This document shows positions 1-10,504 of a stretch of 64,000 nt of DNA, one piece after another. A program made the translations under genes and the position numbers. The notes under the pieces are model-generated. The model saw only the letters and a list, made by a program, of their open reading frames with translations. It made no database searches and had not been told where the DNA came from. How positions within the stretch are numbered: the first letter of the stretch is position 1; each line of letters opens with the position of its first letter. The DNA comes from Lepraria neglecta (lineage: Eukaryota; Ascomycota; Lecanoromycetes; Lecanorales; Stereocaulaceae), in contig CM065651.1 in the NCBI GenBank assembly GCA_033220425.1, positions 558,001 to 622,000 of the forward strand. Direction: 5' to 3'.

Positions 1-149
1 TATCATTCACTGAGAGAAGACTTACCTCAAAGCCTGTTATACACATGGAGGAGCAGCAAAGCAGGATGTAATCGACCAACCGAATGATGCCTATCCATCA
101 AAGCCGTCCATTATTGTATGTCCAGAACTCAAACAAGCCTCTAACTTAC

Positions 150-489
150 CGTCGTCCAGTGAAGTTCCCTTTGAAGAGTTCAAAGCCGTAAGAATGATTG
201 GTACAAGGTCAAGGACTAACTTGATGAGCAAGGCCAGTGTCTGAAGGAGTCTCCCGCGAATTGGAATTTGGTGGCGGATCGCCTCAAGTAGAGTGAGGAA
301 CGTGGTAAGAGTAGTACCAAAAATACAAGAACGTATAATAAGGTGAACAGTCGGTGAGACTCTTTCCATTCTAAGAATGACAGGGGGTGTAAGCGTGCAG
401 GTGAGATTGCAGGAGACAAAGCGGTGCCTAACAAACGGGGCGAAAAAGGCAAACGAGGCAATAGTCCAAAACGAGGCTGCAAGATCCAT
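150..489 (-). CDS. Hydrophobic hypothetical protein, 5' exon, probably continuing off the left edge
   Basis: An ATG at 489 opens a 113-codon exon rich in Leu, Ile and Phe with about three stretches that could cross a membrane; no family is recognised. The reading frame runs on to a stop at 91, but a consensus donor (GTAAGT) at 149 follows the codons for DDG, so splicing there is likelier. A matching acceptor (ataacag, about position 37) precedes a few bases and then another GTAAGT donor, which suggests a tiny exon and a gene that leaves the window. The product could equally be a chance ORF in intergenic DNA, since only codon openness, hydrophobicity and splice signals support it. Confidence 0.33.
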
Positions 490-773
490 GGGTTCTATAT
501 AGGAGCTGCGGATAAACATGATGGTAGCGGAACCCTCTTTCTCTCCCTATTCGGAAGCCCAAATCAGAAGAGAAAATACCAATACGATTAAGGATCAACG
601 ACGCTGATCCTCGCATGACGGCTCCAAAATTGACTCGATATTCCCTCTTTACGATATGGCGCGCTAGATGGAACGATGGGATGGGGAAGTGGGACAGAGC
701 ATACTAGTAACGGCAGTAAATTTTCAAGGGATGTTGTAGGCGAGACCGGACCAATGGGGCCTCGATCTACATC

Positions 774-814
774 ATCCCTGCAATGTTTTCGCAGTGCGAA
801 AACATTGCAGGGAT
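774..814. repeat. 41-bp near-perfect palindrome
   Basis: Two 20-bp arms that are exact reverse complements are separated by one base (794). The arm begins ATCCCTGCAA. It lies in otherwise empty DNA about 90 bp upstream of the ATG at 903. The same ATCCCTGCAA string is part of each hairpin in the 68-bp array at 31457-31749, so the two may belong to one repeat family. Confidence 0.9.
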
Positions 815-902
815 TGTAAGTGACTAAGCGATTACCCGCTCGATCCTTTGTACAAGCTGCATCGTCCTACTATTCTTATTTTTATTTCTGCCATTGAATA
901 GA

Positions 903-2782
903 ATGGGCGTCACAGCTAGTCGAGAGTTCAGCGACGCTGTTGCTAGTTGCGTCAATCAAGGCAAATGCCTTGAAGGCCTTTTAGAAGATCCAGAAGTCGT
1001 AAATTCCAGTATCTTCCATTTCGACGTCGCTAACTGACATTCAGTTTGTACATCGTTGGAAGACCTCCTACCAAGCGCTGCCCCCTAAAGCACAGAAAAG
1101 CTTCGGGGGTCTCGCCCGGCGCCCGCCTCACAAGAAAAGAGGGAAGACTTATTTATCAAAGGTACAGAAAGTCCAGGCGAAGGACATTTGCATCCCCAAG
1201 AGGCTCAAACCAATTTACGCCTCATGGAAGCGACCGACGACATTCTTCAATCAGTTCGCATGGCTGAGAGGGGCATCTACGGTCTCTCAAGTCTATGAAG
1301 AGTTGCGACACATAAATCGGCGGCAAGTTGATGACCCTATCCGTACACGAATCTATGCCGTTGCTCTTTACGACCTGCGTGTCCTAGTCGATGAGGATAC
1401 ATCTTTAAAGCTCAGACCAGAAGTGGAAGAAAAGATCGTGCAGGTTATTTCTGACTCACCAATTGTCAGCGACTCTCCCAAAGATGTGGCGCAATGGACC
1501 AAGTTATACTTGAAATTTGGCGAAAGAATGAGGGAGATTGCGGCGATGAATGGAGGGCTTGGGGCGTTAGTTGTGATGCCATCATCGCTCCTGACAGTAC
1601 ACCAGTGAGTCACCTCATCGTCGGGGCACAAAGTCACTGAGACGCGGCAATTCAAGATGGGCGAAAGAACTTAACGCCGACGACTTCGAAGGCTGCAAAC
1701 ATCATCTACAAAGTATCGGAGTCAACGAAAAAGCCCACGAAGCTGGTGCTCATGAGGTTGCAAATCGGATTCATAGCATTATTCTACAGAATTTCTTTTC
1801 TACTGTCGACCCGAATGCGAACCATGAGGAGGCAGATGAGGAGGCAGGGGAGGAGGCAGATGAGGAGGCAGGGGAGGAGGCAGATGAGGAGGCAGAGGAG
1901 GCAGATGAGGAGGCAGAAGAGGAGGCAGAGGAGGAGGCAGAGGAGGAGGCAGAGGAGGCAGAGGAGGAGGCAGAGGAGGAGGATAAAGGGTCACCAAAGG
2001 CTAGCAATGCTGCATCGTCATGCACAGGTCTTTCCAGCATTGGAGCTGACGAACGATTGCGCCCCAATCCCTTGACACCAGCACTCGATGGTAGACGGTC
2101 AAATGGTATGTTCTCGATGGTTAGAAGCTTGACATTGGGCTGATGGATAAGTCACGTGTGGTGCTCCGCCAATGAATCCTTTATCACAAGCAGCGAACGT
2201 TGCCTCTCGACGTAGGTGATAACTTCTCATGTCTCCACGCTATACTTACAACAGCAGAGAACGGGCAACGAAACGAAGGATACGATTCCGGGGCTACAGT
2301 CCAGCCCTTCGGACTTTTTTCTACCACTGCTATGGGAAGCGGAGATGATTATGCAATGGGTAAGTCAAGCCTTAGATTACGCGACAGTTCTAGACTAAAA
2401 TAACGAAGAAGTGAATCAGATACCGACGAGCCAGAGTGCGCATTCTCAGCCGCTCGATAGCTTTCAGCCTCAACAATTGCAGAATCCGTATCAGCAGTTC
2501 GAGAGCCCCCAACCATTGCAGAATCCGTATCAGCAGTTCGAGAGCCCCCAGCCGTTCCTGAATCCGTATCAGCCGTTCGAGAGCCTCCAACCACAACGAT
2601 TCCAGAATCCGTATTTGCAATCATTCGACAGCTTTGAAACACCACAACCACTTCCCAATTCGTATCTGCTCAATAACTTGCAAGCAGTGCAACAATTTCA
2701 GAATGTGCATCAGTCGCAACCCGAAAGGCACCTTGCCCTTCCGACCCCACGAGACGCACCGATCGTATCATTTACAAATTGA
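903..2782 (+). CDS. Hypothetical 547-aa protein with an acidic repeat and a Gln/Pro-rich repetitive tail
   Basis: Six exons (903-998, 1045-1604, 1657-2105, 2152-2211, 2255-2359, 2409-2782) join in phase; the five introns are 43-52 bp, and most have recognisable branch sites. The N-terminus MGVTAS fits an N-myristoylation consensus (Gly2, Ser6), so membrane attachment is possible. Residues about 1-260 form a mostly helical, Lys/Arg-containing region of unknown family. This is followed by about 50 residues of Glu-Glu-Ala-Asp/Gly repeats encoded by a GAGGAGGCAGAT-type minisatellite. After a short spacer comes a tail with tandem copies of QNPYQQFESPQP-like units. The central acidic block and the Gln/Pro tail are low complexity and probably disordered. 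No catalytic motif is visible and no function is proposed. The splice model is well supported because all six exons keep frame; the start is the first in-frame ATG. Confidence 0.62.
1825..1985 (+). repeat. Purine-rich minisatellite coding for an Ala/Glu/Asp repeat
   Basis: About 160 bp built from GAGGAGGCA plus GAT, GGG or GAG triplets. It lies in exon 3 of the 903-2782 gene and keeps frame throughout, so copy-number changes would alter only the length of the acidic tract. Confidence 0.85.
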
Positions 2783-2836
2783 CCCAAGAGCATCGCCAAA
2801 GTAGCCGCCTTTCCAAGATAGCAGGTTTGCGAATCC

Positions 2837-3380
2837 TTATGAACGGACCTTTTTCAACACTATCTGGTATGCGATGCCTCCTCCTTGACCATCGAACGTC
2901 TGCGAATTATCCCCAGATAAACTCAGGTCTTGGCCCGGTTCAAGGACTACCGGTTGTTGAGGATCCTGGCGAGGTAGACCGTTGGATTGAGTCAAGCGGT
3001 TAAGTGCAATAATTACGACAATGGTGTCTGGGAAAGGCCGTTCGATGAATCCAGGCTTAATCGTCGTCGTCAAGTAGCGAACCGGTTTTGCAACAATAAG
3101 GTTGGCCTGGTCTGTCAAAGTACTTGCGTCCACTCCATGCTTCTGCGCCGTTCGTTGTAGGTTCGATGATGACTACTGTATTTAGCACTTAATTATTTCT
3201 TCTCAGCAAGGCACTCACTGCAAACCATTGACGCTTAACCTCTTGAACCTCTTCCGTGTCGTCCGAACGGAGTAGGAATTCGAATGGGGTGTCTTGTGTC
3301 TCTTCTGCCGCCTTTGACTCCTTTAAAAGCTTCTCCAGAGCCGTTTGGGCACATTCTGTGGTAACAGCTTGAGAAGGCAT
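2837..3380 (-). CDS. Hypothetical 155-aa protein
   Basis: Two exons, 3380-3219 and 3142-2837, join in phase 0 across a 76-bp intron with a GTGAGT donor and a gcgcag acceptor. The first 54 residues are acidic and helical (ALEKLLKESKAAEE), then comes a beta-prone stretch (LIVAKPVRYL), a run PDTIVVIIALNRL and a Gln/Pro/Asp-rich end. No signal peptide or known domain is seen. It is transcribed towards the 3' end of the preceding gene, with 54 bp between the two stop codons. The reading frame and intron are convincing; the function is unknown. Confidence 0.5.
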
Positions 3381-4164
3381 GTTCTGCGACTCCGCGGATA
3401 TGCAGAACTGAGTGCTCAGGTCGTTTTAAAGGCGCTTTGAAGGCAGAGTGAAAGAATGAGATTCTGTTTGGCCGGCTGAAATCGGGTTGTCTCGATTGGA
3501 ACGATCCTGGAGGTAGAAATCAGTAGTGAAACATACTAGAGCGCATATACTGCTCCAGCCGATGCCTAAATTCGCTGTAAGCCGTCAGCGGTGATAGTGG
3601 GGCGTAACGAGTTGTCCTAGCGGGGGCCCTGGAAGCAAAAGGTTATCCGGCGGCGTCATGTGATCGGGTCTTTGCTTGGCATTTTGCTTGCCACAAGTCA
3701 AACTCGTACGTCAATGACAGTGAATATCTACCTGCGAAGCCTATCGCCTATGCTCTTATCGGACCAACGCAACGGCGTGGCCTTGTCTAAAGCAATCTCT
3801 GCGCCCCGAGCTAGGAGCTCACTCTCAACGAGCAGGACCCTGCCAATTGATGTATATTCAGTTCAGTCTTGGGGCTGCGGGCGAGAACTCTGTTTCCGGA
3901 AGTGGTCGTGTGCATAAGTATAAATAAGTCAATTTTTTGGAGTAAATACTAATTACCTCTTACAGTAACAGAGATGCTCGCCACAATATCGGTTCATCAC
4001 ACAATCGTCGCTTCTCCAAGTTGGCCACCGCATAATATATCAAGAGACTTGCAACCTTTCAATACTCACCAGCTGTCCTCATCCGAGTCTTCGACTATTC
4101 TAGACCTCCTCTCCCACCCTCGGAGCACAGAATTCGGGTTACGGCCGGATAAGTGGTTTGGAAG

Positions 4165-4740
4165 ATGAGACAGCGAAGCAGGGTCCAAAATATTAGTGGT
4201 GCATATGGCGACAATGAGTCTGATAGATTCAGGCAAGCACTGTTATCGACGGCGTTGTCAACATCTACATAGCAGGCTCCAGGTACAGGAGAGAGTGCCC
4301 AGGATCAACACAGCTTTGGATATGCGCCAGAATATCAATACTCAGCACCACAAATGCAAGACAGCTCCTCTCAATACTCCTCTGGATACCTCCAGGGCCT
4401 TCTAAACCAGCAACAGTTCCAAGGGGCTGCGCAGATGGCATATAACGCTCCAACGCAACCTCTATACGATGATATGCCTCCATATCAATCACGACAGCCA
4501 ACAACTGAGGTTCTGTCAAAGGGATTCGATATCCCGCAGTCATACAGGGCACGCGATAATAGAAGAGTATCAGGATCTGGAGCGATGCCTCAACAATATC
4601 CGATCGCACTGTATCAACAGCGTCTGCAATATGACCCTACGACTGATCTGGAATACTCTACAATTGCTTCTTCGGATCCTACGATAGACCCAGAATTTCT
4701 TCAAGCCGCCGGAGCTGAACTAACCGATCAAGTCAGTTGA
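4165..4740 (+). pseudogene. Gln/Tyr-rich ORF interrupted by an in-frame TAG
   Basis: From an ATG at 4165 the frame reads 35 codons, hits TAG at 4270-4272, and then stays open in the same frame to 4740. Both halves have similar composition (Gly, Asp, Ser, then Gln, Tyr, Ser, Pro) and read like one disordered protein, so the simplest view is a nonsense-mutated gene. The alternative is that the TAG belongs to an intron acceptor (acatag or catagcag) and that the coding sequence starts in an earlier exon I could not identify. The low-complexity Gln-rich style resembles the tail of the 903-2782 gene, but no alignable repeat is shared. Confidence 0.35.
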
Positions 4741-4985
4741 TGAAGACGAATGAGAATACGTCCCACAGCAGGCTAGTTACGGCGGCGGAGTCTTTGTTGG
4801 AAATCTCCGAATGGCTTTTCAGTCACGCTGCGGATCTAGGTATATCAAGGACAGTGTTATAATTCGCTTGTAGCTAATCTTTCCAAGGACTTGCGCAGGA
4901 CGATCAAGGATTCTATAACCGCCGCCTTAAGCTCTGGGAAGACTTTAACCTGCTGGCTGGCTTGACTTCAACGCCAGCTGGATGA
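4740..4985 (+). CDS. Small hypothetical protein, 65 aa, possibly a fragment
   Basis: The ATG overlaps the stop of the preceding ORF (TGATG). Exons 4740-4839 and 4888-4985 join in phase 1 across a 48-bp intron with GTATAT donor, gctaat branch site and ccaag acceptor. The product is helical (SLLEISEWLFSHAADLG, then NRRLKLWEDFNLLAG). Downstream sequence to about 5240 keeps open frames and may contain further exons, so this could be the first part of a longer or decayed gene. No family is assigned. Confidence 0.3.
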
Positions 4986-5615
4986 CACTCAGAAAATGCA
5001 AGAATCAAAAGGCGGCGCTCAGAATACTCTTTCGAAAGAAACTCTCAAAGGGTTAGGTGACAGAACAACGTCGCAATGCGATGAAATGGAAAAGTTGGGA
5101 CTCGTCGATTATCAGATGCGAGTCTGGGAAGAAGAGATCGTGTGCTGTAAGCAACCAATCGTCACGTCGGCATACCAGATTGCATCATTTAATGACTATA
5201 GTCAGTGCTCATGAAATGTATCGATATCTTGGCCCGTGATGATGACGATGAAACTTTCGGGCAGGGGTAAGGGCAGGGCCCTGTTATGTCAAGATATTCC
5301 GTCATGCGGTCTATTTGAACGAGGCGTTATGCCTTAAGATGGTCGAATGCTTTCTGAAGTAGTCAGTAAAGTATCAATGGAGTACGTTTTAGATGAGAGG
5401 ATAGTTCCATCGCTTCGATAAGGCATGCTATATATAGTCGGAACTCGCAAACATAAATTCTCTTCCCTTTCTTTCTTATACCCTGTATGCATACACCATC
5501 CAAAATCCCTGATTCTATCTTGAGAGCAAGTATGGTCGGCGTATCTCCCAGAAACTGCCATAGTGCTAATATTGTTAGTCCAGGTATCTGTCCGAGGAGC
5601 AAGCTTTCAGCAGAG

Positions 5616-6041
5616 ATGTCTAAACTCGAAATCCCTATAAAAGGACTTCGTAAACGAGTGAGCAGTGAGGCAGTAAGGGAAAGTGGGCAGAGTCGAAAGA
5701 AGGTTGCAGATGCGCCAGAGGAGGAAGAAATGGATATGAGTGATATGATGGCCAAGATAAAGGAGATCGCAGAGGCAAGGCGTAGGACTGAGAAATACGC
5801 GAGAGAGGACGGCAGGAGGGTTGAGAAGAGGCCTCGGATGATAATGCGGGTCCGATGTTGCGCGTGTGAGAAAAAGGCAAGAGTCAAGTATGATGGAGCA
5901 TGTTCCTATTGCGAGCATACGCGGTGCCCAATATGCTTGGTACTGGAATCGTCGGAGGAAGAAGCACGCAGGCCTCAGCTAGGTGTAGAGCCAGATAGGA
6001 GCCCCAACACTCGGTCTGAAGTGGATCAGCGCGACAGATGA
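5616..6041 (+). CDS. Small Cys-rich (zinc-ribbon-like) protein
   Basis: The single-exon frame is open from an ATG at 5487; the internal ATG at 5616 (MSKLEIPIKGL) is preferred because the 43 upstream residues look non-coding, but 184 aa from 5487 is possible. An acidic/basic helical region with a likely short coiled coil (IKEIAEARRRTEKYA) comes first. It is followed by RCCACEKKARVKYD and CSYCEHTRCPIC, i.e. a C-C-x-C plus C-x2-C-x4-C-x2-C pattern expected to bind zinc. Small proteins with such C-terminal ribbons are common, uncharacterised members of fungal genomes. DNA or protein binding is plausible but not shown. Confidence 0.5.
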   Translation: MSKLEIPIKGLRKRVSSEAVRESGQSRKKVADAPEEEEMDMSDMMAKIKEIAEARRRTEKYAREDGRRVEKRPRMIMRVRCCACEKKARVKYDGACSYCEHTRCPICLVLESSEEEARRPQLGVEPDRSPNTRSEVDQRDR

Positions 6042-6046
6042 ACTGA

Positions 6047-7055
6047 TTAAGTGAAGCAAAGAAGCGGATAAAGCAGCCTGGCCTTCAAAGAAGATAGAAG
6101 TCGGTCCACAATATAATTGGGATGACGTGGCATTCCTCTTATAAAGTTCGTATCAAACAAGGCTTGTGCCAGACAATTATCGTAGACCGAACCAAATCTC
6201 CCTAACGATCGCGAAGGCCAGTATAAAGAGATGCTGGTCATGGTCTTGACGTTTGGAAAAAGTTCGATTTGCAGCTTTAAATTTTCCTGGCTCGCCGCCC
6301 CACGCTTAAGCCGCCCGCAGAGAGAATGTGTGATCACAATCTAGATATAGTGAAGGCCTGGTGCACGAAACACCAAGAGACGCACATCCAATGCGGTGCC
6401 AATGCTGTCGAAACGTCAGTCTCCGTTAATCTCACGAAGCTAAATACATTTGATGCAGGGTTGAGAAGCCGGATACAAATTGCGGTTCGCGTTGAATCGA
6501 CTTCCCAGCCTAGATATATTGGAATGATTGTACTACGCGCAAGTTAGGCATTTAGGGTTTGGCAGACGCTAGTCGTGGGACCTCTAGGCGGCTGCCGGGG
6601 TGACTCCGGGGGCGCCTCTAGGGCTCACATTGACTTTTATTTGGCGGAAGGTCAATCCGGCAGCAATAAAACATTTGAGGAGTTACGTCTACACCATGAC
6701 TAGAGCAGTCTTGATGGCTCGTGGTCCGCGACAAATGAGCTTCAATGGCTTCACTTGAATGCGCGTTCAGCTAATATCAAATGAAGACCCCAATTAAAAC
6801 GATCGCTCCATTGCGAGTGCTCCACGACTTCTCACGTCGACATGTTACCGCCTCCGAACGTTCCACATCCCACAATGCACAAGCCATAGCTTCATTCTAG
6901 CCTAAGCTCGCCTCCTGTCATCTAATTTGCGAAATGTTCTCTGCTCTCTCCGACTCTGCATCGTGCTTCATCATTCCCATCGAACACCGTCCCTAAACCT
7001 TTATAAAACTAAAATTTGCCCGCACCTAGGAGCTTTGCCATTGTTCATCCACCTC
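6047..7055. other. About 1 kb without a supported gene
   Basis: Only short, unconvincing open frames occur on either strand. No repeat, hairpin or RNA gene was recognised. Confidence 0.5.
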
Positions 7056-7844
7056 TTAATCGACGGTTGCATGAGATTCGGAGCCCGTTGAGAGCGTGTC
7101 GAAGTATGCAATAGTTTTGGTGCCGGCCGGGTCACAGCCTCCTCTAAAGCACTTGGCTGGCGCGGTGGTGGAATAGAAGTGAGGGTAGATGTCTCGGAAT
7201 CGCATGCGGCAGTTATCAAGATGCCTGAGGCTTAAAATCTTCGTTAGAAGAATATCAAAAGATATCGAAAGATGATATTCACCGGTAGAGACTCCGTCTT
7301 TAGATCGAAGCCATTTTAGCGTCTTCAACTCGTCATGGGAGCTTCTGGCCAACGGCCCGATGTCTGTAGCATACAACTCTCCATCATGCGTTACCCAGCA
7401 TTCTCCATTTTTGTTTGTATTGCTGTCATCGGCCTCCGTATCTGTGTGTTCTTGAAGTGGTTTGTAGTACTCGACAGGATCCGGTTCGGTGTCTATAGTG
7501 TATAGCTCTCTGCCATCAGTTGCGCAGCATTCCCGATATTTGCCTGTACCATAGTTCTCGCTGTCTGCATTGGTACCCATTGAGTGCTCTTGAAGAGGGT
7601 TGCGCCTAGAACATCGTCGATCTGTATCATAGCGGCACTCGATAGGATTCGGGTCGAGATTTTCTTTGTCCTCGGCGGGGGAAAATTGCTGGGCTACGGG
7701 TGGTAGAGCATTCACAACGCTGTCATGGAACGAGCCTGCTTCGTGGATAGGGAATAGAGAGCGGTGAAATTGGTACCGGCGGAATTTGAGTCGTCGAGGA
7801 CTGGCCAGGTCATCCTGTGCGCGTCTCTTTGACGATGACTCCAT
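7056..7844 (-). CDS. Hypothetical 262-aa protein with an internal duplicated block
   Basis: One open frame runs from an ATG at 7844. Two consecutive blocks of about 45-55 residues share LQEH, then Asn/Asp-rich sequence, then GEC/REC, a Cys or Trp, DG-ELY and TD, which indicates an old internal tandem duplication around residues 75-170. The N-terminus is basic and Ser-rich and could be a nuclear signal. An intron is possible after the codons for DGVSTG (GTGAAT donor near 7281, ttctaacga branch site, acceptor about 7232). Splicing would replace the last 75 residues by another open frame ending at 7001. Both C-termini are plausible. No domain is recognised. Confidence 0.45.
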   Translation of the reverse strand: MESSSKRRAQDDLASPRRLKFRRYQFHRSLFPIHEAGSFHDSVVNALPPVAQQFSPAEDKENLDPNPIECRYDTDRRCSRRNPLQEHSMGTNADSENYGTGKYRECCATDGRELYTIDTEPDPVEYYKPLQEHTDTEADDSNTNKNGECWVTHDGELYATDIGPLARSSHDELKTLKWLRSKDGVSTGEYHLSISFDILLTKILSLRHLDNCRMRFRDIYPHFYSTTAPAKCFRGGCDPAGTKTIAYFDTLSTGSESHATVD

Positions 7845-8411
7845 TGAAGATATGTTCTGATGGTGTCTGGTAACAGCAATTGTTCAAAGCCCGCAAGTGC
7901 TCAAGTGCTCTCTTTATGTTGTTGGAGGGTAAAAATACGCAGCTTAGTTTGAAACGCCAAGGAATTTATTAGGGTGCACCGGACGAATTATATCCCCGAA
8001 ATCTCAAAGATGTATGAGAAAATAACTACTCCCTTGTTTGATGTTTGTTCCACATAGCGCCGTACTTGCTACTCTACTGCGGCTTGCAGTTCACCACTGG
8101 TCGCCAGCTCCTCAGACTTCAATTGAAGTGTACACGACAGGACTAAGCGCCGACTAGTCGCCGGGCAAATACATTGACGCCTAGGGCCCGTGATGGGTAG
8201 GGGCAAGGGCAGGACTCTGTTGTCTTTCCAGAAGGAACCGTCAGTGAAGATCGAAAGCTTTACTTGCGGGTAGAGGATGAAGTTTCAGCTGAATATTTGT
8301 ACTAAAATTTATTGGATGGACCTGAATGATGCTCTATGAGTACAACCTCAAGAGCCTTCGCTTTTATGCTCCATATCCAAACCACGTTAGCCCACAAGTT
8401 CCCTGTGGTAT

Positions 8412-9869
8412 TTATACACCTATTTTTTTCTTTTGAAGACATAGCCATGCTTTGTTGAGCCTTAGGTAGAGACTATGGTAGATCCTATTCAGCGGGCTGT
8501 CATGAACTTCTCTTTCTCCCGTCGTTGAATTGATCCAGGCTATCGGTCCTGTGGACTTGTCGAGGCTGCTCCTATTTTCCTGTGATCCTTTACTGGCGGA
8601 GCTACAGGAATATAGAGACATCGTATCGTGTTCTGTGTCATCAATGAAACGCAGCCATGAGTCATTGTATGCAGCTTCCGGAGGTCTTCCTTCACCGTTG
8701 TCAAGGACCCACCGCAATGTAGAGACGTGTCTTCGTTGCCAAGAAATTGCAGGTCGTGAAAGATGTTACCCTCTTGAGGGCGAAGGGTTTGAAAGATGTG
8801 CTGAGTCGGCATATTTCTTCCCAGGTCATCTTCGAGTCTGCGCCCGTTGCTAAAGCACCACGTCGAACCTCTATATGCCAGAGCATGTCTGTCGCAATTC
8901 TCTGCACTCTCAGCGGAGAATTCTTCAATAGACCACGACCAGGAGGTTCCCAAGGCGTGAAAGGACCAATTTTGTAGTGCAGACCATTGTGAATGAGTGG
9001 AGGTAGTTTTCTAAGTCGCCAGCAGTTACTTCGCTTGATGTATTCTTCTTCGGAGTAGGTCTCGTAGTAAGCCCCTTCCCCAGCGATATCCAAAGACTGT
9101 GGAACCCCGGTCCATGCATAAGCATGTTGTTCTAAAGGGGGCTGAGCAGTCTTGACCTGTACCAGAATTTTTGGCATGAGACCGCTGATTGCAGCACCAA
9201 TCGATAGGAATGCAACATTTGGGGCGCGTCGAGCACAGATCAGAGCGAGGACCTCAACGTCCAGGAGCACTTTGCATATCTTTTCTTCCTTTTAGATCCA
9301 TCAGAGGCTGTAGCCACGGGCTGGCGGAAACCCCACAAAGTGTTGAGTTGATGATATCGCCGCCACAGCTTAATGTGAAGGTCACTGAACAGTTGGTCCG
9401 AGTCCTCACAACAATACTTTGCTGACGACAATCTTTCATTGCTTGCTGTAGGGTGGGGAAGGGCTGGATCGACGTCGAGGTAGTTATGCGTGGGAATAGT
9501 AATGCCGTCTCAAGTGCCGCATGAAGCTGATCGCTGCTCTGCAATGCTTCATACCAGCTCAGAGGCGTGCGCCCGCCCATTTCCAGGTCTTACGAACTTG
9601 ATGCTGAAAGGAGGCGTCTGCGTCGCCAATGTCCACGGGGATTGATGGGGTGTGACCCGGAAGCCACTACCAGGAGCCAAAATCGCTGCGAACCACCGCA
9701 ACTTTTTTGGATCGACGGTACCAACATCCACGGAAAAGCCGTACAGCCCTTCATCGCCCCCATATAAGGGAGCCGTAGTCTCCGTGTAGATTATCTTTGA
9801 TCTATCTCGGCCCTGTAGCTCCATCAGACGAGCAGATAATATGTACGACCAGGCCAGAGCCATCGCCAA
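8412..9869 (-). pseudogene. Frameshifted remnant of a fungal multi-pass membrane protein family
   Basis: Segments in three different frames, in the right order, read like one protein. An N-terminal part contains ALAWSYILSARLMELQGR and DPKKLRWFAAILAPG (from 9869). A middle part carries SWYEALQSSDQLHAALETAL. A later part (from about 9270) carries LALICARRAPNVAFLSIGAA, AYAWTGVPQS and FTPWEPPGR, and the tail (8717-8412) RWVLDNGEGRPPEAAYNDS. The WAAILAPG, ARRAPNV and AWTG-PQS signatures are, from memory, those of large uncharacterised fungal membrane proteins. Between the second and third parts (about 9270-9290) there is no GT-AG intron and a stop blocks both frames, which implies a frameshift. 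No start or complete 5' end was found upstream of 9869. Confidence 0.45.
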
Positions 9870-10504
9870 CCCGTTGGCGGAAGCTCTGACCCGTCTTCAG
9901 CAGACCATATCGGCAACGATCAGGTATCGGGGGCACTCTGCCCAACATGTTACGGATCTCAAAACATTCCAAATCCAGGCCGCTTTTGACTTCCCGAATG
10001 GCCTAAGATGCTCTCTTCCGGATGTACTGAACGTAGACTTGATGGGTGTCTTCGGTCTGCTCATCGATGACCTAGCTCAATTAGTACGGATTCAATTCTT
10101 TGCTGACGGTGAAATTACCGTATGGAGGCTTGTGCTTTGAGTATCGTTGCTGATGTGTCCTCTACTCCATTCTGTATCGTTTGCTGGTGAAGCTCATCGT
10201 CAGCCCTGATGCCTTTTGAGATGCACGTTCTTTTAACTGACGAGATTTAAGGTAGTAGACTGTGTCTGGATGAGGGTAGTATTGCTTCTTGTAGGCTCCA
10301 GCCGGAATTGGGGGAAGATTCTCGGGGGTTGTGGGTTGCTGTCTTCTAGGCATGTTTCCCTGCTCTTTGATGGAGGTGTTGCGTTTCGAGCCCCAGCTCG
10401 AAGCCCGCCAAGCCTTGGCCGGGCTCTGCCGTCCGCCAAGCCTTGGAAGAACACCTCTAACGAATTCATTCCCGCCAACGTCTCCTACAGTCATTCATAT
10501 CACC

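Noticed and set aside
4740-5240. HeLo-like (prion-forming NLR N-terminal) domain remnant
   Set aside because: The helices RRLKLWEDFN and RRNAMKWKSWD recall that domain, but they lie in different frames without supported introns, and similarity is too slight to claim.
9841-10140. Plus-strand frame of 99 codons
   Set aside because: Lies opposite the 5' end of a decaying minus-strand gene, with no domain or splice support; most likely a shadow.
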